In this document: positions 22,601 through 33,880 of the stretch, in pieces | How the letters are laid out: each line of letters begins with the position of its first letter | How positions within the stretch are numbered: position 1 is the first letter of the stretch | Assembly: GCA_003342815.1 (NCBI GenBank) | Contig: PTEX01000016.1 | Coordinates: forward strand, 3,402,731 to 3,466,730 | Source of the DNA: Eudromia elegans | Taxonomy: Eukaryota > Chordata > Aves > Tinamiformes > Tinamidae | Length of the DNA: 64,000 nucleotides | Direction of reading: 5' to 3' | Made by a program: the position numbers and the translations under genes | Notes under the pieces: generated by a model | Database searches by the model: none | Seen by the model: the letters and a program-made list of their open reading frames with translations, nothing else | Told to the model about the DNA's origin: nothing

Positions 22601-25600
22601 AGCCCTCCAAAACCCGTGGGACACACAGAGCAGCCCAGGGATGGAGCAGCTCCCGGCAGCCCCGGCACTGGCTTCTCCTCCCCAAGAGGAAGTAAGAAAC
22701 CACAGAAGTGGTGAACCTGGTGCAAGGTGCAGAGGGCTCCATGGGCCTGGTAAAGTCCCTTCTGCCAACTCTGGTGCAAGGATCACCAAGTGGGCGCGAG
22801 GAGAGCTCTGATTTCCCCCTTAAAGTCTTGGGTTTACTGCGGATCTTCGTGCAATAGGAGCATGCACCATCCCCTCGTGCAAGAGGATCTCAAGCATGGT
22901 CCACAGGCAACGTAGCAGACCCTCCTCACAGGGTGGCCACTAGCCCCTTCCAGCCCCGCTCTGCATTTCAACTCCCTCTCTTTTGTGTCCCCAAAAGACC
23001 AGCTCCGGCAGCTGAATCAGGCCACTCACGGGGCCAGTGGGGAGGATTTGGGCTTCGGGATCAAGGAAGGGCCAATGGCTGCGTTGGAAGAGGGTATCAT
23101 TCCCCTCGTTAATGTATAACCCTAATAGCACTCACCTTAGCCATGATTAGATAAGGGAATAGCTTTAATGTGCTGTACAAACCCCAAAGGACACACTCCC
23201 GAGTGTGCTTGCACACTCATGCACACACCCCACGGGCACCACGGTCCCGCTGCCCTGCCACCATCTGCTTCCCACGCTCCTGCCACCCGCCGAGCACCAG
23301 CCTTGTTGGTCCTACAGCAACTTTGATGGGGGGCGATGGGTCCTCAACACTGCAGCCTCGCTGGGGGGCATCTGGCCACGCAGCCCCAGGCACGATGGGG
23401 CTCTCGCTGTCTCCTGGCTAGCGCGGGGCAAGGAAAGGGTCCCGCATGCCGTGGTCCCGATGGAGAGGACGGAGCCCCGTGTGCTTTGCTATGGGAGCCT
23501 CTATTTCACGGGCCAAACGCTGTGCTTGGAGCAAAGCGAGCCCTGGGAGACGTGCTGAGCCGGCGGGCGCATGAGCTGCGCGTTGCCGCGCTGCATCGGG
23601 GCAGGCTCGGCCCCCAGCCCCGGTCAGGCGCTGTTTGCACAACCTCGTTGGCCCATCTGTCTGCACCACACGGCTCCTTCCAGGCTCTCTAATGGCGCTT
23701 CTGTATTTTCACACTGAAAAGTATTAGGTGTAAAAGCCCCACCGGTCTTGAGCATCGAAGGAAGAACCTCTCTGAGTTGAACAAGCTGTTTGGGCTAGGC
23801 CCACCAGCCAAGTGCTTTCAGTCCATGATAAAACTGTTTCTGAATGAGCAGAGTCTCTTTCCAAAGAGGACAAACTCCTCACACTCCAAAGCAAGAAGAG
23901 CTGCTACATCAGGACTCTCCCCAGAAAGACCCTCAGTGGAAACTTCCCTCCATCCAATATGGATTAGCCCATGTTATGGATGGAGAAACTGAGGCCTGGA
24001 GGCAACTTTGAACAAGAGAGAACACCCGAGTTAGAGCTGTGGGCTGTGAGCCCTGTCATGACCCCCTGGTCAGCTCTGGCTCATGGTCCTTGTACAGTTC
24101 CCAGGGGGAAATCCCCCACGGCTGCCAGGAGGAAAGGGAGCATCTCCCATGACGGAGATCCCAATCCCTGGTCACCACAGGCGGGTCTCCTCGTAGGACT
24201 TGGAAGCCTCCATGCTTGCTGGAGTCAACCTCATGTGGCAGCCAGATGTGCTCCAGCTGATTCTGGGTGGCAGGACCGATGTCCTCTCTGCTGAGCAGAG
24301 GCCACCGTGGCCGTCCCCGCACAGTGCCTGGGCAGAGGCAGCCCGGCTCGCTGCCTCCATCGCAGCTCCACCAAAGCACCCGAGACCCCGTCCTTCCCGC
24401 ACGCTCCGCTCTGGGCCATGCCCTGGGCTGCGTAGCCCCTGCCACGTGTCACCAGGCTGGGCGAACACCCCTCAGCCTCCCACGTGTCCACAGGATCCCA
24501 GTCCCAGCCAGACTGTGGGAGATGAACCCATTGCACCTCTCCTAGGAACCAGCAGGGCAGGGAGTCCACCGGCCTTCCCAGTCCCTCACATGGTTCAATG
24601 TCCTCAAGTACTCTTGCACTGTCCCAAAGGCGATGGATGAGGTGACTGAGGCACAAGGGGCCATGTGGCTGCCTGTGGGAAATGAGCCCCTCCAGAGGAC
24701 AAGTCACCTGCACACGATTGCTCTCTGAGATCATTTCCCTGCCAAGAGGGCGTTGGATTCGGACAAGTGCCAGGTACTACACCCGGCCAGGAGGAACCGC
24801 GTTTTCCCACCGTGAACTTCTCTCTTTGCAGGGCAGAGGGAGGAGCTGCTGGATGAATGTGCACCCCAAGGACCCCAACACTCCCCAGCGCCTGGTGCCT
24901 ACCAGAGAAACGGGCCGTTTCAGAGCCACCCGTGTTGGGAGCAAACCCACTGGTGGCAAAACCCCATGCATGTCCCAGGCACCCGGCCCGCGAGGACCAG
25001 GGGCTTCTCCAGCACCCCACGACCTCCTGCACCTTCCCAGCACCCAGTAGAGGCATCCAAGATGTCCATGGAAATCACACCGATCCTGCAGTAACCCCAC
25101 GAACAACAAAACCTGATTCAGCTTGAAGTGTCACGCCTTGCAAATGCTTCTCTCCTACAAAACTGTGCCGCAGACCCCACTGTCTTTAGATCCTCCTCTC
25201 CACTGGATCTCTGTGTTTCTAAAGCCCAGAGCTTTTGCTGAGCACGGCAGCAGCGCGCGGGTGACGGGACCGGCCGCAGCAGGAGGACAGGAGCGGGGAG
25301 GTGGCGCAGGGCTTGGTGCAGACAGAGCCATAGGGCACAGAGAGGCACGAGGGAGCTCGGGCTGGTGCGGGGCCACCGCGTGCAACGCCTTGGCCATGCA
25401 ACCCCTGTCCGATTCCATGGGGAGCATCCCAGGAGAAGGACGCGGCCCCTTATCCCTGCCATTGCAGAGCTAACAGCGCTGCAGGCCGCGTCCTTGATGG
25501 TCCCCCGCGGGAAGCATCTGTCATTGGCTGGTGGGTTTAAGTGTCCCTCCACTAATCCCAAGGTATCTGATGGCCAAGCCCGTCACGTAGGTACCTCCTG

Positions 25601-28600
25601 AGCTCAAGGGAAGCCCTTCCTGCTCAAGGAAAGTTGCTTCTAGGAAAGCCCAAAAGGCCGGTGCCTTGGCCAGCCCCAAGCTGTACCTTGGCCAGCAAGA
25701 CAAGTGGCTTCTTACATCCTGCCAGGGACCAGCAACCAGGGCTGGGTTAATAACTGAAGGGGTGAAGACCCATGGTGGGAAAACCCGTGATGAGGAGCCC
25801 CATGGGCAAAAGCCCCATGCTTTCCCAAACCCTGCCTTTCTGGGGAGGAAACATCCCTCTGAATCATTACTGGAATTTCATTGCTCCCCGCAGCTTTTAA
25901 GGACCGTATTAGGGGAATAAAACATAAAGATGAGAGCCACTGGAGACGGCAACTCGTGCCCTCCGCTCGGGCTCCGGGCGCGGGATCTCACACTTTACAT
26001 AAGCAACGAGGCCCGGGTGAATTTCAAAGTTCAGGTCGCTGCCGCTTCCCGCAGCCTCGCTGAGCTTTTTATAGAGCCGGAGTGCAATTCACAGGGAAGT
26101 TTGCAAATGATTGCGAGCGAGGAGGAAGCGCGAGGCTTTGACACTCGGCTCGTGAAGATTTTATGAGCAGCAAAAGAGGTGATTTTGGGGAGCAGAGTAA
26201 ACCCAGGCTCGGTTCTGCTTAATTCCCTACCCCTGGTGGGATTTTTTCCCTCTTTTCCCACCCGTCATTGACAGCCCAGACGGGTGAAATGCACCTGGTT
26301 TTGGCAACAGGTCTTTGAAACCACTGCTGCTAGAGCCTGGCTCTGTGGTGGCTCCTCAGAGCCATTGGGTTTCCTTGGGCTCCTGCCTGGATGTGCAGAA
26401 ACTCCCAACACCCTCATTTTTCCCCACGTAAATTCTCCTCTGGCAGAGGCCCAGCTCTTTCCCTGAACCTTCCCTGCAGCTGCTTATTCGAGGAAGGAGC
26501 CTCAATTTACAGCCCTCTGAAGCACTATGATTTATAGTGTTCATAACGAAACTGTTGATATTTATAGCAAAGAAAAAGCCCACGCATTAATTTCCTATTC
26601 CCGCGGTGGCGAGATGGGCATTCAATCCATCCAGCCCAATTAATGTCCAGCCTACTGATGGCAATAATAAAATTCATTGAAGAATTTTGTCCTTATCTGT
26701 GTCAAACCGTCTCTGCCTGGCTCGCCTTCAGGCTTAACGGAGAAAACATCTAAAACATTTGCAGCTTTTATATTTTTTTAAGGAGGGCTGGAAAACACAT
26801 GGGATTTTCACTCCTCCAACATGCTGAGGATGCATCAAAGTGCCCATTAAACCCGAGGGGAATTTTGCGACCAGTGGGGCCGTTTCCCATCATCTCCCAG
26901 CACTTGGTCCCACCATGGCCCAATCCCGCCACCATTCCTGGCGCCCCTTGGCCCTTGGATGCTTTAATCCACCGGAGACTGAGGCCGGGCACGTGGCCGG
27001 AGCGGGGCCCAGCTCTGCTCAGGGGCAGCGCGCGAGGCTGCAATGGCTGGTTTGTTTGCCCCTTTGTATGCACTTAATCTAAGAGATACAAAGCGCGCCG
27101 CTAATGGCGTTTTTGCACAATTAAATCAATCCGACTGTCACATAACTCAATCAGGGGCACTTTGAACCCCCTGCTCTATCTCAGTCCCGCTGCTGACTGT
27201 AAAACCATCCCCTCGATGCAGAGACGTGTGACGATGTCTCTCCCACGTCCCTTCTCCGGAGGAGCTGGGAGGTTGGGACCTGCCAAACCCACAGGAGCAC
27301 CAACCTCATGCCCCAAAATCATCCCTGAGAGACGCTACCCCAGGTTCCTCCCCCTGCGCAGAGCCACTCGTGCCGCGAGCTCTGCCCCAGCCGTGCTCTG
27401 CTGTCCCCGCCGGGGCGCCCGGCACGCAGGGGACATGAAAGGGCACGGGCGGCAGCACAAAGGGGCAGCCGGAGCCGGCACCTCCACCTCGCTGCCAAAG
27501 GAGCCGGCCCCATCTCCATGACAAAGCGAAGCCCGTGTCAATTTGGGCTGGCCCCAAGGGGGACCTGCCCTCCGCCTTTGAAGTGGGCAAGGGGCTCTGG
27601 TGGCCCAGACACTTCCACTTCCCCCCCAGGTCAGGAGTTCAGCAGGGCAGCACCCAGGGGACAGCAGGGACGGGAGCTGGGGCACAGCAGGGACAGCACC
27701 CAGGGAAGAGCGAGCAGGACCGGGAGAGCAGGGCAAGGTCTGGAGGACGGCGGGGACAGGAGCTGGGGACAGTGAGGGCTGGATGCGAGGGGAACTGGAG
27801 CTGGGGGACATCAAAGACAGGACCAGGGGGACAAGAAGGGTAAGACCTGGAGGACAGAAGGGACAGGACAGTAGGGACAGCAGCACCTGGAAGACGGCAG
27901 AGCAAGACCTGGAGAGCAGTGAGGACAGGGCTTGAGGGGACAGAACCCAAGGGAACGGAGGGACAGGACCCAGGGAGAGAAGGGACAGGACCCAGGGGCA
28001 GGAGGGCAGGACCCGGAGGACAGTAGGCCACAGGCAGCTCAGAGAAAAGCATGGGATCGGTGCCAGCACCGGGGCATCGCATGGCACCCACCCTGTGCCC
28101 AGCACCTGCCCCACGGCCACCCGCCTTGCACACAACATAGACACTGAGCCCAGCAGCCATGGGGAAGAGAGACCCACGCGCAGGCTGCAACCCCCGAAGA
28201 GCCCTCGGCGTCCGCGCCGTCCCCGCCTGGCTCCCTACCGTTGCTGCTGGTGCTGGGAATGCTGCGCCGCATCCACTCGTAGGGCGTGCGCCGCTGCGCC
28301 GTGGGCGAGAGCTGCGGCACCGCGCTGCTCATGGCAGGCGGCAGGAGCCCCGAGCCCGGCGCCTGCATGGGGTTAAAATCCGGGGCGCTGAAGCCGAACT
28401 GCGCCGGGGCGGCGGCGGACGAGGCGGCGGCGCTCCCGTACGCGTGCCAGTCCTCCTTGGCAGGGGTGTAGGGAGAGCCCCAGGCGCCCGCGGGCTGCCC
28501 GTGGTGCGGGTCGCTGTTGATGCCCGGCACGTGGTGGTAGCCGGCGAAGTCCGAGTACTGGGGCGGCCCCGGCACGTAGTTCTGGGGGTTGAGGTTGAGG

Positions 28601-28665
28601 CTGGGGTGCCGGACGGGGCTGGGGTACATGTTGGCGTCCTTATCCAGAAGATAGCCCAGGTACAT
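19425..28665 (-). CDS. CDX1: CDX1 (CdxA-like) caudal-type homeobox transcription factor, 3 exons
   Basis: This gene encodes a nuclear homeodomain activator that patterns the posterior axis (Hox regulation) and intestinal epithelium. Exons: 28239-28665, 19878-20023, 19425-19631; together 780 nt, 259 aa plus stop TAA at 19425-19427. The N-terminus [15 protein letters not shown] and the Tyr/Pro-rich region to about residue 120 are the caudal activation domain. TPYEWM (about 127-132) is the PBX-contact hexapeptide. The homeodomain covers about residues 146-205 ([20 protein letters not shown] through [13 protein letters not shown]), split by intron 2 after ERQ as in other CDX genes. The Gln/Ser/Thr-rich tail ends KEEFMP. 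Neighbours (SLC6A7 on one side, PDGFRB divergent on the other) support CDX1 over CDX2 or CDX4. Human CDX1 is 265 aa as I recall; the alanine/proline runs differ. Confidence 0.96.
19878..20023 (-). CDS. CDX1: CDX1 coding exon 2
   Basis: Residues 143-191, [20 protein letters not shown] through LGLTERQ, helices 1 and 2 of the homeodomain. Acceptor CTCCGCTAG, donor GTCAGT, exit phase 0. Confidence 0.97.
25860..27150. promoter_or_regulatory. CDX1: Candidate CDX1 intronic enhancer
   Basis: This AT-rich island carries TTTATAG at 26068, 26531 and 26561 and TTTATGA at 26160, which match the A/T-TTAT-A/G type CDX consensus. It also has TCF/LEF cores (TACAAAG) at 27062-27068 (minus) and 27087-27093 (plus). 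CDX1 is known to respond to itself, to Wnt and to retinoids. From memory, published chick cdx-A reporters placed an enhancer in the intron with Tcf motifs and a DR2 element. That this exact stretch is that enhancer is inference. Confidence 0.5.
27062..27093. promoter_or_regulatory. Inverted pair of TCF/LEF-type sites
   Basis: CTTTGTA (27062-27068) and TACAAAG (27087-27093) face opposite ways with 18 bp between them. Both fit the WWCAAAG core bound by TCF/LEF. Confidence 0.45.
27628..27641 (+). promoter_or_regulatory. DR2-type retinoic-acid response element candidate
   Basis: AGGTCA, two bases, AGTTCA: two consensus RGKTCA half-sites in direct repeat spaced by 2. It lies about 600 bp into intron 1, at the edge of the minisatellite. 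Confidence 0.5.
27640..28030 (+). repeat. Purine-rich minisatellite, degenerate ~18-20 bp unit
   Basis: Repeats of a GGGACAGGACCCAGGG-like unit, with variants such as GGGACAGCAGGGA and GGAGCTGGGGACA, fill about 390 bp. The plus strand is G-rich and is the template strand for CDX1. The array ends about 200 bp from CDX1 exon 1. Confidence 0.7.
28239..28665 (-). CDS. CDX1: CDX1 coding exon 1
   Basis: Residues 1-143, the transactivation domain and the PYEWM hexapeptide. ATG at 28663-28665; donor GTAGGG after codon phase 1. The open frame continues past the donor for many codons, so the splice site and not a stop ends the exon. Confidence 0.96.
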
Positions 28666-28699
28666 CTTGGGCGCCCGGCCCCGCGCGCATGCTGCGGCC

Positions 28700-28850
28700 G
28701 CTCCGTCCGCCCGCCCGCCCCGCGCTCACCTGGGCGCCTTGGGGAGCCGCGTCCCACCGTGGCCAGGCACCTCCCTGCCCCAAGGCTTTTATTGGGCCCA
28801 ACCTCTCGCAGCATTTGCATTGAAAGGCAGGTTTGCATTTCAAAGTGCAG
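28700..28850 (-). promoter_or_regulatory. CDX1: CDX1 core promoter
   Basis: On the minus strand, CCAATAAAAG (28786-28795) is a TATA-like/CDX-like box that would place transcription start near 28757, about 90 nt before the ATG. Just upstream lie octamer ATGCAAAT (28813-28820), octamer-like ATGCAAAC (28831-28838) and CTTTGAA, a TCF/LEF core (28839-28845). These match known Wnt input to Cdx1 promoters; the start site is inferred. Confidence 0.5.
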
Positions 28851-31800
28851 GAACCCCAGCGGGCGCCCCGGCGGCAGCAGGGCCGGAGTCGAGCCTGTCC
28901 CGCGGACCCCGTGGATGGGGAGCCCTGCACCCAGCCGAGGCCGCCGGCAGCACTGGGAACACGAGGAGAAGTGGGCCCTGTCTGGGTCCTTTGGTGCTGC
29001 CTGGCTTTGGGGACAGCAATGTGCACCCAGGGGTGCCCAAAAAGACCCTCCAAGGGTGCCCATGCAGTCTCAAGGTGGGGAGTCTGACCTGGGCTGGGGG
29101 AGCTGGCACCAAGTCCCCCATATCAGAATCCATGAGAGGACAGGGGACAAGCCAGGCTGCACCTGGTGCCAGCCCTGTCACCCACATTGAGGGCACGTCC
29201 TGTGCCCGGCTGCAACGTCCGCCTGGTGCAGAATGGGGAAAGGGACCCCCAGGGACCCATGTGGGAGGTAACACACTTTCCCTGCTAGATACAGGAAAGG
29301 GCCTTGAGGGCCTTCACCCTCCCAGGAAGAGCCTGGGATTGGATAATAAGAAAGGAAAATAAAGGCAGAGAAAGAAAGGGATTTGAGATGAAACCAAAAC
29401 TGAGAGGGGAAGTTCAGGGAAGGCAGACGAGTGGAGCGCTTCCTGGTCGCGGCGATGCACCTGGGAACCGCTCTCCTCCTGTGCCATGTTGACTCCCAGG
29501 CTTGCAGGGACACAAGGAACATGATGAGAAGCCTCTGTCGCCCCTCACTGAGGGGTTCAGACCATTTGTACACAACGGTTTCTTGCCTGTCGCTCCAGGC
29601 TGGAATTCTGCCCGGGATGGGGGGCACAGCCAGGGTCGCTGCTCATCCCTCCATGAGGAAGCCCGTGCCCAGTGAAGCCTGGCAGAGGGAATCCCTCAAC
29701 GCCCTGTGCTCATAATACCCCACAGCCCAGTCCCTGTGCCCTATAGTCCCCACTCATCCCGATTCCTTCCCAAGGTCTGGCTACAGCAGCAGCTTTGTTT
29801 AAACAATAGCACCAAGGCCTTCCTCCTCCTCCTCCTCCCTCTGCCTGCAAAAGTACCCCAGGTTGGGGAAGGGAAAAGCAGACGGAGCTAAAAAATCCCT
29901 GGGTGCAGAGAGGATATCGGGAGGTGCAAAATTATCCAAGTGACTCCTGTGGCTGTTCTGCCGGTGAGAAACCCGGCCGGGACCACCTCACAGGTCAGTG
30001 AGCAGTTGTCCCTGCTCTGTAATGATTTCTCCAGCTGGGAATAATGGGATGAGGCAGCCGAACCTCCCCATTCACTCCAAGACGTCCATCCTCAATCCCA
30101 GCCTGGGCAGCCCCTTCGCTCTGGCCCTCCCCGGGAGCAGAGGGAGCATCGGACAGGGCCTCCCCCGGCTCCGCGGGGTTCGGTGCTGCTATCCGTGAGC
30201 GAGTGATGCCATCTCCTGGAAGCCACTGGGCCGGGGAGGGCAGGGCTGGCAGGTCCCCAGGGCTGGGCTGGCCCTGTCACTCGCAGCAGGTTTGACACCG
30301 GGGTCAGCAGCACCGTGGTGGGAATTGTCTGCAATGGGGAACAGCGCCCAGCCCAGCACCTGTGGGAGCAAAAGAAATGGAGCCAGGAGGACAGGGCTGC
30401 CATGCGGATAGGGCAGGAGGAGGACCAGGGGCTGGGAAACCTCCCAAGCTTCGAGACAGAGTTTGGGAGAGCTTTGCAGAACAGCCCCCGCAGGGTGACA
30501 TTACAGGCGCTGCTCTCCAAAGAGCCAGGCAAGGCTTGGGGTAGCCCAAACCACCCCGCTCCTGGTGTCCTTTCCCAGGGCCTGGAGCATCTGCCAGCTC
30601 CGAGAGGCTGGGAACAGCAAAAGCCGCAGCCCTGGGCACCCGCTGCAAGAGGGGCCGCACGTCCCGCCGCTGCCGCGGTGCAATTGCCTCCATTGGGGCA
30701 CGAGGCCAGGCGCCCGTCACGGAGCAGGCGGGCCCCGACGCAGCGCCCTGCGGCCACAGCGAGCCGGGCCGGGGCCTGCGCAGGGTTAACGCTTCCCATG
30801 CTAAGTGGCTGCAGATGTGTGGGAAAGTCTGGGGCGAGCGGCCGGCACCGCGATTAGTATTCACCCGGGGGCCCGCGCCACCTCCCGGGGCGCCGCCGAG
30901 CACGTCCAGCGGCACGGCCTGTGCGGGGGCGAGCGGGAGCGCGCGGGACGGGGGCGGGAAGGCCCCGTGCTGGGGACGAGGCGCCGGGCGGGCGTCCTTG
31001 CGGCCGATGCTGCAGCTCCGCAGCGCTGGGGATCCCTGTGGATCCATCCCCGCAGCACTGCAGCCAGGCATGGCCCGGAGAGCCGGGAATGGCATTTAAC
31101 CCATTACAGCAGGGTCCTGCCCAGTGCAGCCCATCCTCTGGAAGGAGGCATTGGAAAAGGCTGGGAGAAGCATCCGTGCTGCCCTCCCGGGAGCTGGATG
31201 CACTGGGGAGATGTGCCGGCAGCTGCCGTGGTCGACGGCTTGCCCAGATGTTCCCCCGTGCACCCACCGCCCCTCTCTTGTGGTCTGAGGTTCGACACCA
31301 CATCAGAGCGAGGCACAGATTCCTGGGCTGACTCTCTGCCAAGAGAGGCCTGGAGGAATTGCAGCCCCGGGGGGAATCTGGGCCCATGGCTGCCTGCAGA
31401 GGAGCAGGAGGCTGCGCTCTGCCTCCTCTTCCTCACCTGCCCCTCGCCTGCCAGCACAGGGTCCTCCTTCCTGGGACGCAGGGCCGCTCTTCTCTGCCTC
31501 AGCCTGAGCTTTTCTTGGTGTCCCAGATCCACCCAGGATGGGGCAGGAGCCTCAGGCACAGTTTCAATCCCAGGGTTGCAGTCCAAGTATCCTAGAGTGT
31601 CCCTATCCCAGCGCCTACTCCATGCGCCTGAACCCTTGCGCTGTCCCAAGCCCTGGGTGGCATCGGGGCCACCCGGGCTGGCCCAGGCTGGAAACAGCGG
31701 CCTCAGGGGCTCCAGCAGCCCCCACTGGAGCCGCCCAGCCCCAGGGGAACCGCTGCGTCCTGCGCGCGGTCACGGGGGTCCCCGAAGCAGAGGAGAGCGG

Positions 31801-33880
31801 CCCGCCGCCCATGCTGCGTCCCCGCGGCGCTGCCGCTTCCTCCGAGCTGCCCTTTCCCAGGAGCTGCTCTAACCCCGGCACGCTCTGCTCCCAAACAGGC
31901 GCCCGGCCCCGCACGCTCGCGGCAGCCGCTGCTTCCCGGGGTGTCCCGAAACACGAGCCCTAAAACTCCACCCGGGGAAGGGGCTTTGCTTGCCCAGTGT
32001 GTCCTCACCCTGGCCTGGAGACACGGTGGCCGGGCTGGTGCTTGTGCTCTCCGTCATGCTTGGGGCTCACATTCCTTCTCGCTGCTCCCCACCCGGCTGC
32101 GTGGCCTTGGGCTCCGGTCAAGGGGTTGCTCCCAGGAGCCGGGAAGCAGCTTGCAGCCCAGACAGGACCCTGGTGGAAGGGGGCATGGGATGGCTGGGAA
32201 GGACGGCGCTGAGGGGGTTCTCCCCCGGGAGCAAGGCTGGAGCAGAGCGCGGCTCTGCAGAGCTCTCCCGGCCCACGCAGGGCCCGTGCAGATGCAGCTC
32301 CGTCCCCGGGGGAAAGTGCCGGGACCCGCCACGTGCAGCACACGCGGCACGCTCGCCTGCACCGCACGCGAGTCCGCGCTCGGCCCTGCACGGCAGACGC
32401 TGCTGCGCTGTGGGGCCATGGGGTCCCCTGTCCCCAGGGCCTCCGTGCAGTGTGACCAGGGACCCAGTCGGACTCGGCGGGGTTTGACACCTCTGCTTCA
32501 CCCAGCTGCTTGCCACAGCCCTAGGAGCCCAGCACAGAGCCCTGGACATCCCTCCAGCGCCCTCCCTTCGCCAGCACAGAGCCCTGTCCCCATCCCTAGG
32601 GACATCTCTCCAATGCCCTCCTTGTCCCCACTATCCTCCATGTATCTCCTGCCTCCCATTCCAGTCACCCTGGAATGGGAATAGCTCCTCACCCGGGGCT
32701 TCCCGCAGCCCCAGCCCTCTCCTCCCTTTGCCATGGCCAGACGAGAGCCTGGAATGAGACTCTCCCACCTTGCATTTTCATCAGTGAATAGAAAACCACG
32801 GAGATAACCGGAGATAAGGGCCGGTCTCACACGGGGGATCTTTAGTCTCTGCTGCGCACGTTTCGACCTTGCAGAGCCGCAGGGGACGATGCTGCCCGGC
32901 AAAGCAGGCCCTGGGCTCCAGCAGCGTGGGCTTCACGGGAAGGGTTTGAGGTTTTCCTTGGAAAGGGGAGAAGGAACCGGAGAAGCGCATCGTCTCAGGG
33001 GAGCCTTCTCCTGATGGCTCGGGGCACCGTCTCTGTGTTTGTTTTTTGGAGTCAGATTAAGCACAACCCCAAGGGAGAAAATGAGGCAAGAAGTGACCAT
33101 TCCCAAGACAGAACCCATCCAGATGGTTCCTGCCCCCAGTTTCGCTGGCAAAGCCAATGGCTCCTTGCGGACCAGTAACACTTTATCTATTCAGAGACTC
33201 ACAAAATTTACCCAAACACACCCAAAGCGGGGGTTACATCTATCAACCCCCTCCCCAGCCCCCAGGGGCCCTGGGCATCGCTGCATGGGGGTCTCTGCGA
33301 TGGGGGAGGCGGGCAGCGGGGCCGGCGCGTGCCGGGCGAGCGCGGCCGGGAGGCGTCCGCAGGGAGCGCCCGGAGCCCGGCCGGCTTTAATAAAAACATG
33401 AGTCAGCCGCTGGCGTGGGCAGCGGATTTTCTAAACATCCCTTCATATCCTGAGAAAGGAGCGAGGAGCGGGGGGGACAGAAAAAAATGAAAAAAATTAT
33501 ACAAAATAAAGAGTGGGGGCAAGGGGGGGGCGGCTTGAGGGAAAAAAATCTAAAAAGAGGACAGGAAAACAGGGGAAAAGGCTGGAATTGAAAGCAGACC
33601 CAGGGAGAGGGCAGCTCCCCTCCCTCGGATTTAAGGAGGCCACAGCCGGGCTCCTCAGGCTGCTTTTGTCTCCCGTTAGCGGGGCCCTCGTTCCCGCCCC
33701 CGGCACCGTTTGCGGGTGGGGAACTCGGCCCCTCTCCCCGCAGCCGCCTCTGCCCCTCTCCCTTCTTCCCTCTCCCTCCCTGGTCTCTCCCCCGCCGGGC
33801 GCTAATCGGGAGCTCGGCCCCGCGCGCGGCCCCGGCCAGAGGGTGGAGGGAGCCGGCGGGCAGGGGAGGAAGTCGGCGGC
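28850..33880. other. Intergenic region between divergent CDX1 and PDGFRB
   Basis: About 5 kb with no supportable gene. It holds CpG-dense patches at about 30640-31060, 31720-32420 and 33290-33390, an AP-1 site TGAGTCA near 33402 and an A-rich stretch at 33480-33560. Long open frames here have GC-driven composition and no recognisable domains. Confidence 0.55.

Larger units (their letters stand above)
20024..28238 (-). other. CDX1: CDX1 intron 1 (8.2 kb)
   Basis: A large first intron is usual for CDX1 genes. AT-rich blocks at about 21880-22560 and 25860-27150 stand out from the GC-rich surroundings and look like non-coding conserved DNA. The second holds CDX-type and TCF-type sites. The end nearest exon 1 holds a DR2 element and a minisatellite. 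No further exons seen. Confidence 0.75.

Noticed and set aside
26526..26567. TTTATAG motifs considered as TATA boxes of a hidden transcript
   Set aside because: No start-site context or downstream exon on either strand; they fit CDX-type binding sites better.
27335..28177. Open frame of 280 codons on the minus strand next to CDX1 exon 1
   Set aside because: Leu/Ser/Pro-rich repeats are the translated minisatellite; it lies in CDX1 intron 1.
28159..29190. Open frame of 343 codons on the plus strand
   Set aside because: It is antisense to CDX1 exon 1 and its promoter; Arg/Pro/Gly-rich composition from CpG DNA and no domain.
30805..31872. Open frame of 355 codons on the plus strand between CDX1 and PDGFRB
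   Set aside because: Low stop density from CpG-rich DNA; overlapping long frames on both strands; no recognisable motif or splice structure.
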